Source: JBFMFE01 sp040752295 (lineage in GTDB: Bacteria > UBP15 > UBA6099 > JBFMBQ01). From it: 16,052 nucleotides of DNA. Shown here one piece after another: positions 7,357 to 14,262 of this stretch. The stretch is taken from contig JBFMFE010000218.1 of the NCBI GenBank assembly GCA_040752295.1, positions 1 to 16,052 of the forward strand, written 5' to 3'. The position numbers and the translations under genes were made by a program. The notes beneath the pieces are model-generated. The model was not told the DNA's origin. It saw nothing but the letters and a program-made list of their open reading frames with translations, and did no database searches. The first letter of the stretch is position 1. Every line of letters starts with the position of its first letter.

Positions 7357-8104
7357 AGCCGCGAAGGCGTTTTACATGCCCGCCGGGGCGTACGCGCAGA
7401 TAAAGAACCGCGCGAGATACCACCTTGCGAAGCCGCACGTGGTGGGCAGGGAAGTGCTCGACCTCGGCTGCGGGGCGCGTCCAGGACCGCAGTATCTGGC
7501 GCGACACGCGGCGCGGGTGGTCGGGGCTGACGTTTCCGCCGAAGCCGTCGCGTACGCATCCGCCAACTTCCCCGCCCCGAACCTCGAATACAGGGTAGTC
7601 GGCGAAAGTTCGCTGCCGTTTCCGGACGGGTCGTTCGACGCGGTCGTCTCGTTCGAGGTGATCGAGCATGCGGCGGACACCGCGCGGTTTGTCGGGGAAA
7701 TCCACAGGGTGCTGCGTCCGGGAGGAACCTTTATCGGCTCGACCCCCAACGGACTGCGCCCCGGGAAAGAAAGGCAGAAGGAGAACCCGGACCACGTGAG
7801 CGAGATGAGCCTTGACCAGCTGCGCGGCGTTCTGGGAGAGAAGTTCGAGCGCGTGGAAATCTTCGCGCTTGCCAGAGGGGCGCTGCGCCATCCGGCGCCG
7901 CCGCGGGGGGTCGCCGGACGGATAAAATCCCTCGTGCCGCTCCGGGTGAAAAGCGCGGTGAAGAACGCGCTCCTGAGGTCGAAGGCAGCCGTCGCCGCGG
8001 GAAACCTCGCCGGCGCGGGGGTGAAGATGGAGGATTTCAGCCTCGCCTCGGAAAACATCGAGCTTGCCGGCACGTTCTATTTCGTGTGCGGGAAAAGCCG
8101 GTAA
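7346..8104 (+). CDS. Class I SAM-dependent methyltransferase
   Basis: I chose GTG 7346 (MADEAAKAFYMPAGAYAQIKN, 252 residues) because GGGAGG lies ten bases upstream. TTG 7328 is in frame but has no comparable site. The Rossmann core shows motif I VLDLGCGARPG at 37-47, the acidic end of beta-2 VVGADVSAEA at 58-67, and SLPFPDGSFDAVVSFEVIEHA at 89-109, followed by HRVLRPGGTFIGSTPN. This is the Methyltransf_11 layout. The C-terminal ~100 residues are basic and variable, presumably substrate-recognising. The start overlaps the radical SAM gene by 11 nt, so the two are probably co-translated and act in one pathway. The acceptor is unknown; a sugar hydroxyl or a lipid-linked intermediate would fit the context. 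Confidence 0.9.
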   Translation: MADEAAKAFYMPAGAYAQIKNRARYHLAKPHVVGREVLDLGCGARPGPQYLARHAARVVGADVSAEAVAYASANFPAPNLEYRVVGESSLPFPDGSFDAVVSFEVIEHAADTARFVGEIHRVLRPGGTFIGSTPNGLRPGKERQKENPDHVSEMSLDQLRGVLGEKFERVEIFALARGALRHPAPPRGVAGRIKSLVPLRVKSAVKNALLRSKAAVAAGNLAGAGVKMEDFSLASENIELAGTFYFVCGKSR

Positions 8105-8166
8105 GAGCCGCCGCCGGCGCTCATCTGCGCGGCGGGCGCGGGGCTGCGCCGCGCGGAAAACGGCTC
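8105..8166. terminator. Nested inverted repeat between convergent methyltransferase genes
   Basis: Between the stop codons at 8104 (+) and 8165 (-), an outer pair GAGCCG (8105-8110) / CGGCTC (8161-8166) encloses an inner 8-bp stem GCGCGGCG (8127-8134) / CGCCGCGC (8147-8154). There is no U-tract on either side, so factor-independent termination is not assured. A shared bidirectional transcript end is inferred from the convergent arrangement. Confidence 0.4.
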
Positions 8167-8980
8167 AAATTCTCCTGAAGAGGTACCAGTTGTTGCCCCG
8201 CCCGTTGACGGTTTTAACGTTCAAGAGGCGGAAATCGGGGAAATTCGTTTTCATGAATCTGAATATCTCCTCGACCGACGCGAACTCGTAGGGATATCCT
8301 CCCAGCCAGTCGGTGACGTCCGTTCTCCAGTCCATTCCTCTCTTCTGCTTGTAATTCCTGATGATCGCGAAGGGATTTCTGAATCCTTTCAGTATCGAAA
8401 GAAAATAATAGAGGACGGCGGCGTTTCCTAAAATATATTTCCCGACGAAGGGATGCCTGTTGTAAAACCTCTTGACCTTCAGCCAGAAAGCGGAGCCGAA
8501 TCTTCCATCCACCCTGTTGTAGATCGCGATGTAGTAATATCCGCCCTTTGCGACGAGCCGCGCCGAATTTTTTATCGCCTCCCACATCCTGCCCGTGTGA
8601 TGGAGCACGCCGAACGAATAGACCACGTCGAAAGTTCCGAGAGTCGAAACGTAATCGTCGTCTAAAACGGAGCCTGCGCTGATTTCCCAGTTTCCGGGGC
8701 TGCCGGCTTTTTCCCGCATGAACCTGCAGCACTCGACGGAAAGCGGGTCCACGTCGAAGCTCACGATCTTTTCGGCGCCAAGCATGAAAGCGGAATGGGA
8801 AAAGATGCCGCTGCCGCAGCCCACGTCGAGAAAGGTCTTTCCCCGGAGGTTATCCATTTCGAAAAAGCCGGTGAGGGAGCGCCTTGCGTTTTCGAGCCTC
8901 TCCTCCGAGAGAGCGTTCAAGAAACGGCGCCAGTTTGCGCCGAACGAAAAAGAGGCTTTTTGCGCGGCGTTCTTGTTCAT
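8165..8980 (-). CDS. Class I SAM-dependent methyltransferase (last gene of polysaccharide cluster)
   Basis: From ATG 8978-8980 (MNKNAAQKASFSFGANWRRFL) the product has 271 residues. The frame extends to a TTG at 9022 that overlaps the upstream stop, and another ATG lies at 8993-8995. I prefer the third start because FSFGANWRRF is where similarity to this family normally begins. Motif I FLDVGCGSG is at 50-58, acidic beta-2 SFDVDPLS at 74-81, and the post-motif FDVVYSFGVLHHTG at 117-130. The second half is rich in Phe/Tyr (VLYYFLSILKGFRNPF) and ends WYLFRRI. Close relatives are methyltransferases of unknown acceptor in surface-polysaccharide loci. It lies 38 nt downstream of the GT4 gene on the same strand and is likely co-transcribed with it. 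Confidence 0.9.
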   Translation of the reverse strand: MNKNAAQKASFSFGANWRRFLNALSEERLENARRSLTGFFEMDNLRGKTFLDVGCGSGIFSHSAFMLGAEKIVSFDVDPLSVECCRFMREKAGSPGNWEISAGSVLDDDYVSTLGTFDVVYSFGVLHHTGRMWEAIKNSARLVAKGGYYYIAIYNRVDGRFGSAFWLKVKRFYNRHPFVGKYILGNAAVLYYFLSILKGFRNPFAIIRNYKQKRGMDWRTDVTDWLGGYPYEFASVEEIFRFMKTNFPDFRLLNVKTVNGRGNNWYLFRRI

Positions 8981-9018
8981 CGCCCGGACGCGCATCCGCC
9001 GTGCCGCAGCGGAGCGGC

Positions 9019-10218
9019 TCAATCCGCGATCATCCTCAGCGGACCGGGGTCGGACAGCACCTTCTCGTAGAGGCGGACGAACCTGTCCGCCATGACGTCC
9101 CAGGTCGGATATGTTTCAAGTACGTACCGCCTCGCGCGGGCGCCGAGCGCCGAGGCCTTCTCCGGCGACGACAGGATTTCGTTCAGCCGCGCGGCGAGCG
9201 ATTCGACGCTCCGCGGCTCGACGAGAAGTCCGGTCTCGCCCTCTTTTATCATCTCCGGCGTGTACCCCGTGGCGGTCGCCGCCGCCGGCGCGCCGCTCGC
9301 CATCGCCTCGAGAACGGAGTTGGAGCACATTTCATAATCGGACGTCAGGACGAAGGCTTCGGCGGCGGAGTAAAGCGCCGGGAGGTTTTCCTGCGGCACT
9401 TCGCCCATGAAGTGAATCCGGTCTTTAAAACCGAGGCTTCGCGCCTTCGCCTCGAGGCGCGCCCTTATGGGACCGTCGCCGGCAAGGACGAGGTCCACGC
9501 CGGGATGGTCTCCGGCGACGCGCGCGAAGCCCTCCAGCATGAGCGGGAGGTTCTTGATCGGCGTCATCCGCCCGGTGTAGAGAATGTAGCGCCCGTTCCC
9601 GCACGGTGGGACGGCGCCCGCCCCGCGCAGTTCTTCGAGAGCCTCGCCGCGCTCACGCGGACGGAAAAGCGAGTGGTCTATGCCGCGGAGGATGTGGTTG
9701 CACCGGGGGGTGAAATCGCGGACGATGACGCGGTACGCGTCGCCGTCGTCGGCGATCGCCGAACAGTCGAGCACGTCGTCCCTGGATTTGACCGGCGGCG
9801 GACCCGGGAAGCGCGCGACGACGTTCCATCCCTTCCTGCTCCGCCATCTCAGGGACAGGGCGTAGAAGCTGTTCGTCTGGATTACGTCCGGTTTTTCCGG
9901 CATTTTCTCGATGAGCCTTTCGCACGCGCGGAAGAAGCTCATCTCCGCCGTCGCCATGAATACGCCGAGCGCGCGCCCGGCGCCGGGCACGCCGGACGCC
10001 GCCACGCCGAGGCGGGTGAGCAGGGGTCTGACGTTCGGCGAGGGAATGAAGCGCACGAGGAGTTCCGTTTTCAGCGTCGGACGCCCCGTCAGCGGACGCG
10101 CCGTGAGGATTTCCGCCTCGATGCCCTTCCTCGCGAGGGCGCCGGCGAGGTTCAGGTCGAACTGCTCGCCGCCGCCGCGGTAGGAACCCATTCTGATGTT
10201 TACGAAGAGTACCCTCAT
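9019..10218 (-). CDS. Glycosyltransferase family 4 (GT-B fold)
   Basis: The frame opens at 10272, but the GT-B fold begins at MRVLFVNIRMGSYRGGGEQF, so I take ATG 10216-10218 (399 residues). The N-terminal domain has the glycine-rich GGGEQF acceptor loop. The C-terminal domain has YTGRMTPIKNL at 214-224, VLAGDGPIRARLE at 244-256 and the EX7E motif Glu296-Glu304 in EMCSNSVLEAMASG. That combination defines retaining nucleotide-sugar-dependent GT4 enzymes. It would add a sugar to the lipid-linked glycan on the cytoplasmic face; donor and acceptor cannot be read from the sequence. The 238-bp upstream gap contains a palindromic element, so transcription may be attenuated before it or restarted there. 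Confidence 0.93.
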   Translation of the reverse strand: MRVLFVNIRMGSYRGGGEQFDLNLAGALARKGIEAEILTARPLTGRPTLKTELLVRFIPSPNVRPLLTRLGVAASGVPGAGRALGVFMATAEMSFFRACERLIEKMPEKPDVIQTNSFYALSLRWRSRKGWNVVARFPGPPPVKSRDDVLDCSAIADDGDAYRVIVRDFTPRCNHILRGIDHSLFRPRERGEALEELRGAGAVPPCGNGRYILYTGRMTPIKNLPLMLEGFARVAGDHPGVDLVLAGDGPIRARLEAKARSLGFKDRIHFMGEVPQENLPALYSAAEAFVLTSDYEMCSNSVLEAMASGAPAAATATGYTPEMIKEGETGLLVEPRSVESLAARLNEILSSPEKASALGARARRYVLETYPTWDVMADRFVRLYEKVLSDPGPLRMIAD

Positions 10219-10341
10219 GAGGCGGACGATTTTCCGGCGCGTAAAATTATACCGAGATCCCGGCGGCTTCATCGTTTTTTTATGAAATTATTGAGGTTTG
10301 CATAAGTAATGGAAAATCTCCTCTCTCTCAAATTGCCTGTT

Positions 10342-10364
10342 GACAGGCTGGAAGCCTGTCCCAC
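10342..10364 (+). repeat. REP-like hairpin unit, forward copy
   Basis: GACAGGCT, loop GGA, AGCCTGTC forms a perfect 8-bp stem followed by CCAC. Just upstream, GCCTGT at 10335-10340 can pair with the left arm as an alternative stem. Units of the form GACAGGC-loop-GCCTGTCCC are dispersed intergenic repeats in several bacterial phyla; that part is recollection, not a search result. Confidence 0.7.
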
Positions 10365-10387
10365 AATTACAGGAGAATCCTTTTTAA

Positions 10388-10410
10388 GCGGGACAGGCAT
10401 CTTGCCTGTC
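10388..10410 (-). repeat. REP-like hairpin unit, inverted copy
   Basis: GACAGGC (10392-10398), loop ATCTT, GCCTGTC (10404-10410) forms a 7-bp stem preceded by GCGG. Read on the minus strand it is the same unit as the copy at 10342-10364, including the trailing CCC. The two copies therefore form a head-to-head pair about 27 bp apart. Confidence 0.7.
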
Positions 10411-10456
10411 GGAAAGAGATCGCCTTGTTTTCCTTTATTTTTGCAAACCTTAATAA

Positions 10457-11287
10457 TTATTCGTTTTTACAGACGAACAGGTGAAGCTGCCCGGGGAGGC
10501 GGAAGGGGAGCCTGCGTCGGGCGAGCGGCTGCGCCGTTTCGCGAATCTTCCGTACCGCCCGGTTTTTCCACAGCGCGGATTCCCACTTTTTCAGCGTCTT
10601 CAGCGAATACGGGACGTACGGAAAGACGTAAACTGGAAGCTCCGCCGCCACGCTGAAGCCCGAGCCGGTCAGCGTCTTTCGCCATCCGCCGGGCGTCTTT
10701 TTCGTGAGATGCGTCGAATAGCCGGCGGGAAACAGCGGCGGGAGCTTCATCGCGCGGCGGACGGAGTTCGCTATGCCGAGCGCGCGCCCCACAAGCCCCG
10801 TTTTCGCCTCTATCGAGTCCCAGCAGAAGAGGTTGGGGACGGTGACCACGAGCGTGGCGTTCGGGGTCATGATTCTGCGGATTTCCAAGAGCGCCGTTTG
10901 CGGCGAGACGAGGTGCTCGAGGACTTCGCTGCACACGACGCAGTCGAACGATTCGTTCTTGAACGGCAGCGCGGAAGCGCCGGCGGCGACGAAGCGCGCG
11001 TTCGCGGGCGGCGCCGCGCGGAAGCCCTTCTCGGACACGTCGAGTCCGACCGCCAGGCGCGCGGCGTGACGCGCGGCGCGCTCGAGAAACAGCCCGCAGC
11101 CGCAGCCGACGTCGAGCAGCTTTTCCGGACGCAGCTTCTCGATCTCCGCCTCCAGAAGCTCGTCCTTCTCGCGCACGAGCGGATCTGAGGCGTACGTCTC
11201 GCGGTCGTGCCAGGGGAAATCGCCGGAGCGGTAGAACTCGCGGAGTTCGCCTTCGGAGGTCGGAACGTGGTCGAAATGCAGAGCCAT
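10457..11287 (-). CDS. Class I SAM-dependent methyltransferase
   Basis: This is a 276-residue protein from ATG 11285-11287. An N-terminal segment of about 50 residues (EFYRSGDFPWHDRETYASDPL) precedes the Rossmann core: motif I LLDVGCGCG at 57-65, acidic beta-2 GLDVSEKG at 81-88, SALPFKNESFDCVVCSEVLEHL at 105-126, and IRRIMTPNATLVVTVPN. The middle part (LFPAGYSTHLTKKTPGGWRKTLTGSGFSV) resembles the Methyltransf_11/23 enzymes of O-antigen and exopolysaccharide clusters that methylate sugars; the acceptor is not known. The stop codon coincides with the end of the palindromic element at 10286-10458. It is transcribed with the sugar transferase 61 bp upstream. Confidence 0.9.
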   Translation of the reverse strand: MALHFDHVPTSEGELREFYRSGDFPWHDRETYASDPLVREKDELLEAEIEKLRPEKLLDVGCGCGLFLERAARHAARLAVGLDVSEKGFRAAPPANARFVAAGASALPFKNESFDCVVCSEVLEHLVSPQTALLEIRRIMTPNATLVVTVPNLFCWDSIEAKTGLVGRALGIANSVRRAMKLPPLFPAGYSTHLTKKTPGGWRKTLTGSGFSVAAELPVYVFPYVPYSLKTLKKWESALWKNRAVRKIRETAQPLARRRLPFRLPGQLHLFVCKNE

Positions 11288-11348
11288 CAGCGCGCGCCCG
11301 CTTTCCCGCCCCTTGAATGCCCGGCGCCTGTAGTCCGCCTTTCCGCCG

Positions 11349-12773
11349 TCAGTACGCGCCGCGGCGCGAGAGTATCGCCGGGATCGTGCGCACGATGATC
11401 TCGAAGTCCAGCCACAGCGACCAGTTCTCGATGTAATATATGTCGAGCTTCACCATTTCGTCGAAGTCCAGATCGCTCCTTCCGCTCACCTGCCACAGCC
11501 CGGTGACGCCCGGCGTGACCTCGAGCCGCTTCAGGTGCCATTCCTCGCATCCTTCCGCCTCGCCGGGTATGAGCGGTCTGGGTCCCACGAGGCTCACTTC
11601 GCCGAACAGGACGTTTATGAGCTGCGGCAGTTCGTCCAGGCTCCATCGCCGCAGCGTCTTTCCGACGCGCGTCGAGCGCGGGTCACGCTCCATCTTGAAG
11701 AGCCGCCCGTCCTTCTTTCCGCCGGGTTCGAGCGCGCCTTTCAGTTCTTCCGCGTCGGCGCGCATTGTGCGGAACTTGAAGATGTGGAACCGCCTGCCCT
11801 TTCTCCCGACGCGCACCTGGCGGAAGAGGACCGGACCGGGGGAATCCAGCCTGACGGCGAGCGCGGCGGCGGCGAGAAGGGGAAAGAGGAGCGCGAGAAG
11901 GGCGAGGGACGCCGCGACGTCCATGGCGCGCTTGAGGACGCGGTTGAATCCGCGGATGGGCGTGTCCCGTATCGTCACGGTGGGAACGTCCGCGATTTCC
12001 GACAGGCTGGTGTGACTCTTCAGCACGCCCAGATGGTCCTGGAGTATGCGCAGTTCGATCCCGATCTCCCGGCAGTCGTTCACGAAGCGCATGATCTGCG
12101 CCGGGCGCAGGGACGGGTCCGTGACTATCGCCAACTCGATCTGCCGCTGCCTTATCACGCTGCCGAATTCGCCGAACTTTCCGATCTCCTTCAGTCCCGG
12201 CGCGGGATTGACGGACTGGTCGCCGGGGACCACGCATCCCACGACGTTGAGGTCCCTCTGAGCCGACTGGAGCAGGCGGGTCATGAACCTCGCGCACTCG
12301 CCCGCGCCGCCGACGAGGACGGTGTTGACGCGCAGCCGCCCGGACGCCTTCAGCCGCGCCGTCGCGTATTGAATCACCCCCCTGCCCGCGACGATGAAAA
12401 CGACGCTCAGCGCCCACATGATCACTATCACGGCGCGGGAGTAGAAAACCTCGGGCGTCGGGGAAAACCGTATGAAGAACATCGCGAACGTCAGCAGAAG
12501 GACGCCGAGGGAGACCGCCCCCGCCGCCAGGCGCGCCTCCTGAAAAAAGTTTCTCGCTTCACACTCGCGGTACATGCCGAGCAGGTAGAACAGCGGAAGC
12601 CAGAGGGCGTTCACGAACACCCACAGCAGCACGTACATGGGCGTGAGCGCCGGCGCCCCGGCGCGGAACGTCATCCACAGGCTGTACGAGAGAAGAAACG
12701 CGGCGTTGACGCCCGCGAGGTCGTTCACAAAGAGCGCAAGCCGGTGTATGGGACGGAATCTGTGGGGCAGCAT
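11349..12773 (-). CDS. Polyprenyl-phosphate sugar-1-phosphate transferase (WbaP/CpsE type)
   Basis: This 474-residue protein has the full architecture of exopolysaccharide polyprenyl glycosylphosphotransferases. Four or so N-terminal membrane helices span 10-130, a CoA-binding-like Rossmann domain follows (TVLVGGAGECARFM at 151-164), and another membrane helix lies at about 284-307. The cytoplasmic catalytic domain has KRAMDV at 281-286, SPGPVLFRQVRVGRKG at 311-326, FKFRTMR at 332-338, the catalytic-type Asp380-Glu381 in SLDELPQLINV, SLVGPRP at 394-400 and PGVTGLWQVSGRS at 421-433. It is predicted to move a sugar-1-phosphate from a nucleotide sugar onto undecaprenyl phosphate, the first step of glycan assembly at the inner membrane. 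The sugar (glucose, galactose or other) cannot be told. The ATG lies 3 nt after the upstream stop codon, so the genes are tightly coupled. Confidence 0.95.
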   Translation of the reverse strand: MLPHRFRPIHRLALFVNDLAGVNAAFLLSYSLWMTFRAGAPALTPMYVLLWVFVNALWLPLFYLLGMYRECEARNFFQEARLAAGAVSLGVLLLTFAMFFIRFSPTPEVFYSRAVIVIMWALSVVFIVAGRGVIQYATARLKASGRLRVNTVLVGGAGECARFMTRLLQSAQRDLNVVGCVVPGDQSVNPAPGLKEIGKFGEFGSVIRQRQIELAIVTDPSLRPAQIMRFVNDCREIGIELRILQDHLGVLKSHTSLSEIADVPTVTIRDTPIRGFNRVLKRAMDVAASLALLALLFPLLAAAALAVRLDSPGPVLFRQVRVGRKGRRFHIFKFRTMRADAEELKGALEPGGKKDGRLFKMERDPRSTRVGKTLRRWSLDELPQLINVLFGEVSLVGPRPLIPGEAEGCEEWHLKRLEVTPGVTGLWQVSGRSDLDFDEMVKLDIYYIENWSLWLDFEIIVRTIPAILSRRGAY

Positions 12774-12776
12774 CTC

Positions 12777-14258
12777 TCACTTTCGCCTGATTCTGATTTG
12801 CCGAACGAAGAGGTTCCTGTCGTCGGCGCCGCCAAACCAGGCGTCGTTCGGAAAGAAAATCTCCAGAAGGTGCGCGCCGGTGGCGACGGACGCGTCGAAC
12901 GAATACCATTCCCAGCGGTTCCCGACGGGGGCGGAGCCAACGAAGGCGTCGTCCAGACGCACCACCATAACGGGGTCCGACCCCGCGGCGGGCGTCCCCC
13001 TCGCGTGGACGCTCACCGTGACGTCGCCCGAGAGCAGCTTGACCCCGTCCGCGATGAAACTCCCCGACGTGAGAAGCGTTCCGTTTCTGACGCCCCTGAA
13101 ATCCTTCTGTTCGATCACCGCGGTCTCGTGTTTCTTCGCGTCCAGGAGGAGCGCGTTCAGCTCGAAGCTCCATCCCAGCGCGCGGTAGTGCTTCTCCAGC
13201 GCCGCTATCGTGGGAAAGTGACCGGGGTCGCTCTTGAGCGCCTTCACGTACTCGGATTCCATCCCGGCGGTCATGCCGCTCGCCCCGTGGTGGTTCCCCA
13301 TCGCGAAGTGCAGACCGGGGAAAGCCCCGTCCGGCAGGTCTTCGAGCCGTTTTTCAATGAGAACTTCAACCGCCCGCTTCCAGGACGGGGGGTGTGCGTT
13401 CACGGCTGTTTCGAGGAGGGGGTAAATCCGCTCCTTTGCCGGGGGCGTTTTTTTCGCCTCCTCGATGAGCAGCGCCGCCCGGGTCGTCCGGTAGCCGAGG
13501 ATCATTCCCGAGGTGATCCTTTTCTGGAGCGCCCTCGCGAAGGCGCCGTTCGCGGCGGTGACGTTGCCGAGGGCGAGGTGCGCGTAGCCGAGCGCTTCGA
13601 GTACCCCAGGGTCGCCGGAGGCGGAGTGCCGGGCGGCGTAAGCCCTCAGGAACGATTCCTTCTCCGCCGCCCGCCCGTCGAGGTAGTAGAGCTTCGGGAG
13701 GACGTGAATATCGTTCAGTTTTCTGACGTCTTTTCCGCACGATTTTTCGAAGAGCGCGATTGCGCCGGGGACGTTGCGGCGGTACTCGTACTCGAGGTGC
13801 GCCTTGAGCTGAAGCGCGTGCGGCAGGACGTGGGGGTTGATCTCGAGCGCCCTGTCGTACTGTTCTTCCGCGCGGGCGTAGAGCGCGCGCGACTGGAAGA
13901 AGCGCCCGAGCAGCATATAGGCGAGGGGATTTTCCGGCGCGCGGGCGATGATGGCGCGCGCCTTCCGTTCAGTCCCCGCGGGTCCGAGCGCCTCGGCTGG
14001 TTCGCTCCCGAAGCGCTTCATGTCCATGGCGTACACGTTCACGAGGTGTTTGAGTATCTGCCGTTCCCTGAAGATACGCGCCGCCTCATGGTAGTGGCGG
14101 ATCGCGAGCGGGTAGTTTTTGCGGGCTTCGTGGTACTGCGCGAGATTCGAGTGCACGGTGAAGCGCACGGTGCTCGAAAGCGCCCGCGAGAGAACGAGCG
14201 CCGCGGCGAGCGCCGCCGCCGCGGTCAGCGCGATGAACAGCAGTCGTCTCCCTTTCAT
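12777..14258 (-). CDS. Membrane-anchored TPR protein with possible carbohydrate-binding C-terminal domain
   Basis: This is a 493-residue protein from ATG 14256-14258, with AAAGG close upstream and the previous stop codon 4 nt away. Residues 5-27 form a single hydrophobic helix after MKGRR, either a signal anchor or an uncleaved signal, which places the rest outside the cytoplasm. Helical TPR-type repeats run from about 36 to 400 (AQYHEARKNYPLAIRHYHEAARIF, AYMLLGRFFQSRALYARAEEQYDRALEINP, LEALGYAHLALGNVTAANGAFARALQ). Residues 410-493 change to beta-rich sequence ending FPNDAWFGGADDRNLFV at 469-485. The ND...DRNL pattern recalls the calcium-dependent xylan-binding modules (CBM36/60-like). I infer a periplasmic scaffold that touches the growing glycan or its export machinery. 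The TPR call is firm; the carbohydrate-binding call is tentative. Confidence 0.85.
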   Translation of the reverse strand: MKGRRLLFIALTAAAALAAALVLSRALSSTVRFTVHSNLAQYHEARKNYPLAIRHYHEAARIFRERQILKHLVNVYAMDMKRFGSEPAEALGPAGTERKARAIIARAPENPLAYMLLGRFFQSRALYARAEEQYDRALEINPHVLPHALQLKAHLEYEYRRNVPGAIALFEKSCGKDVRKLNDIHVLPKLYYLDGRAAEKESFLRAYAARHSASGDPGVLEALGYAHLALGNVTAANGAFARALQKRITSGMILGYRTTRAALLIEEAKKTPPAKERIYPLLETAVNAHPPSWKRAVEVLIEKRLEDLPDGAFPGLHFAMGNHHGASGMTAGMESEYVKALKSDPGHFPTIAALEKHYRALGWSFELNALLLDAKKHETAVIEQKDFRGVRNGTLLTSGSFIADGVKLLSGDVTVSVHARGTPAAGSDPVMVVRLDDAFVGSAPVGNRWEWYSFDASVATGAHLLEIFFPNDAWFGGADDRNLFVRQIRIRRK

Positions 14259-14262
14259 CCTT

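Larger units (their letters stand above)
10286..10458. repeat. 173-bp palindromic element with nested hairpins (MITE/REP-like)
   Basis: The ends are 17-bp inverted repeats with one mismatch: AATTATTGAGGTTTGCA at 10286-10302, and TGCAAACCTTAATAATT at 10442-10458, whose reverse complement is AATTATTAAGGTTTGCA. Between them are two GACAGGC-type hairpins in opposite orientation, plus a smaller AGGAGAATCCT stem. The right arm reaches into the TAA stop (10457-10459) of the methyltransferase. The element fills most of the gap between two co-directional genes. As RNA it could fold into a multi-branched structure and act as a stabiliser or attenuator. Whether it is mobile is unproven: I see no target-site duplication and no transposase. 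Confidence 0.65.

Noticed and set aside
8884..10305. 473-codon open frame on the plus strand
   Set aside because: It is antisense to the GT4 gene and the start of a methyltransferase. Its composition is that of a reverse-frame shadow with no domain.
10286..10458. CRISPR repeat-spacer array
   Set aside because: There are only two hairpin units, in opposite orientation and without regular spacing, so it is not a CRISPR array.
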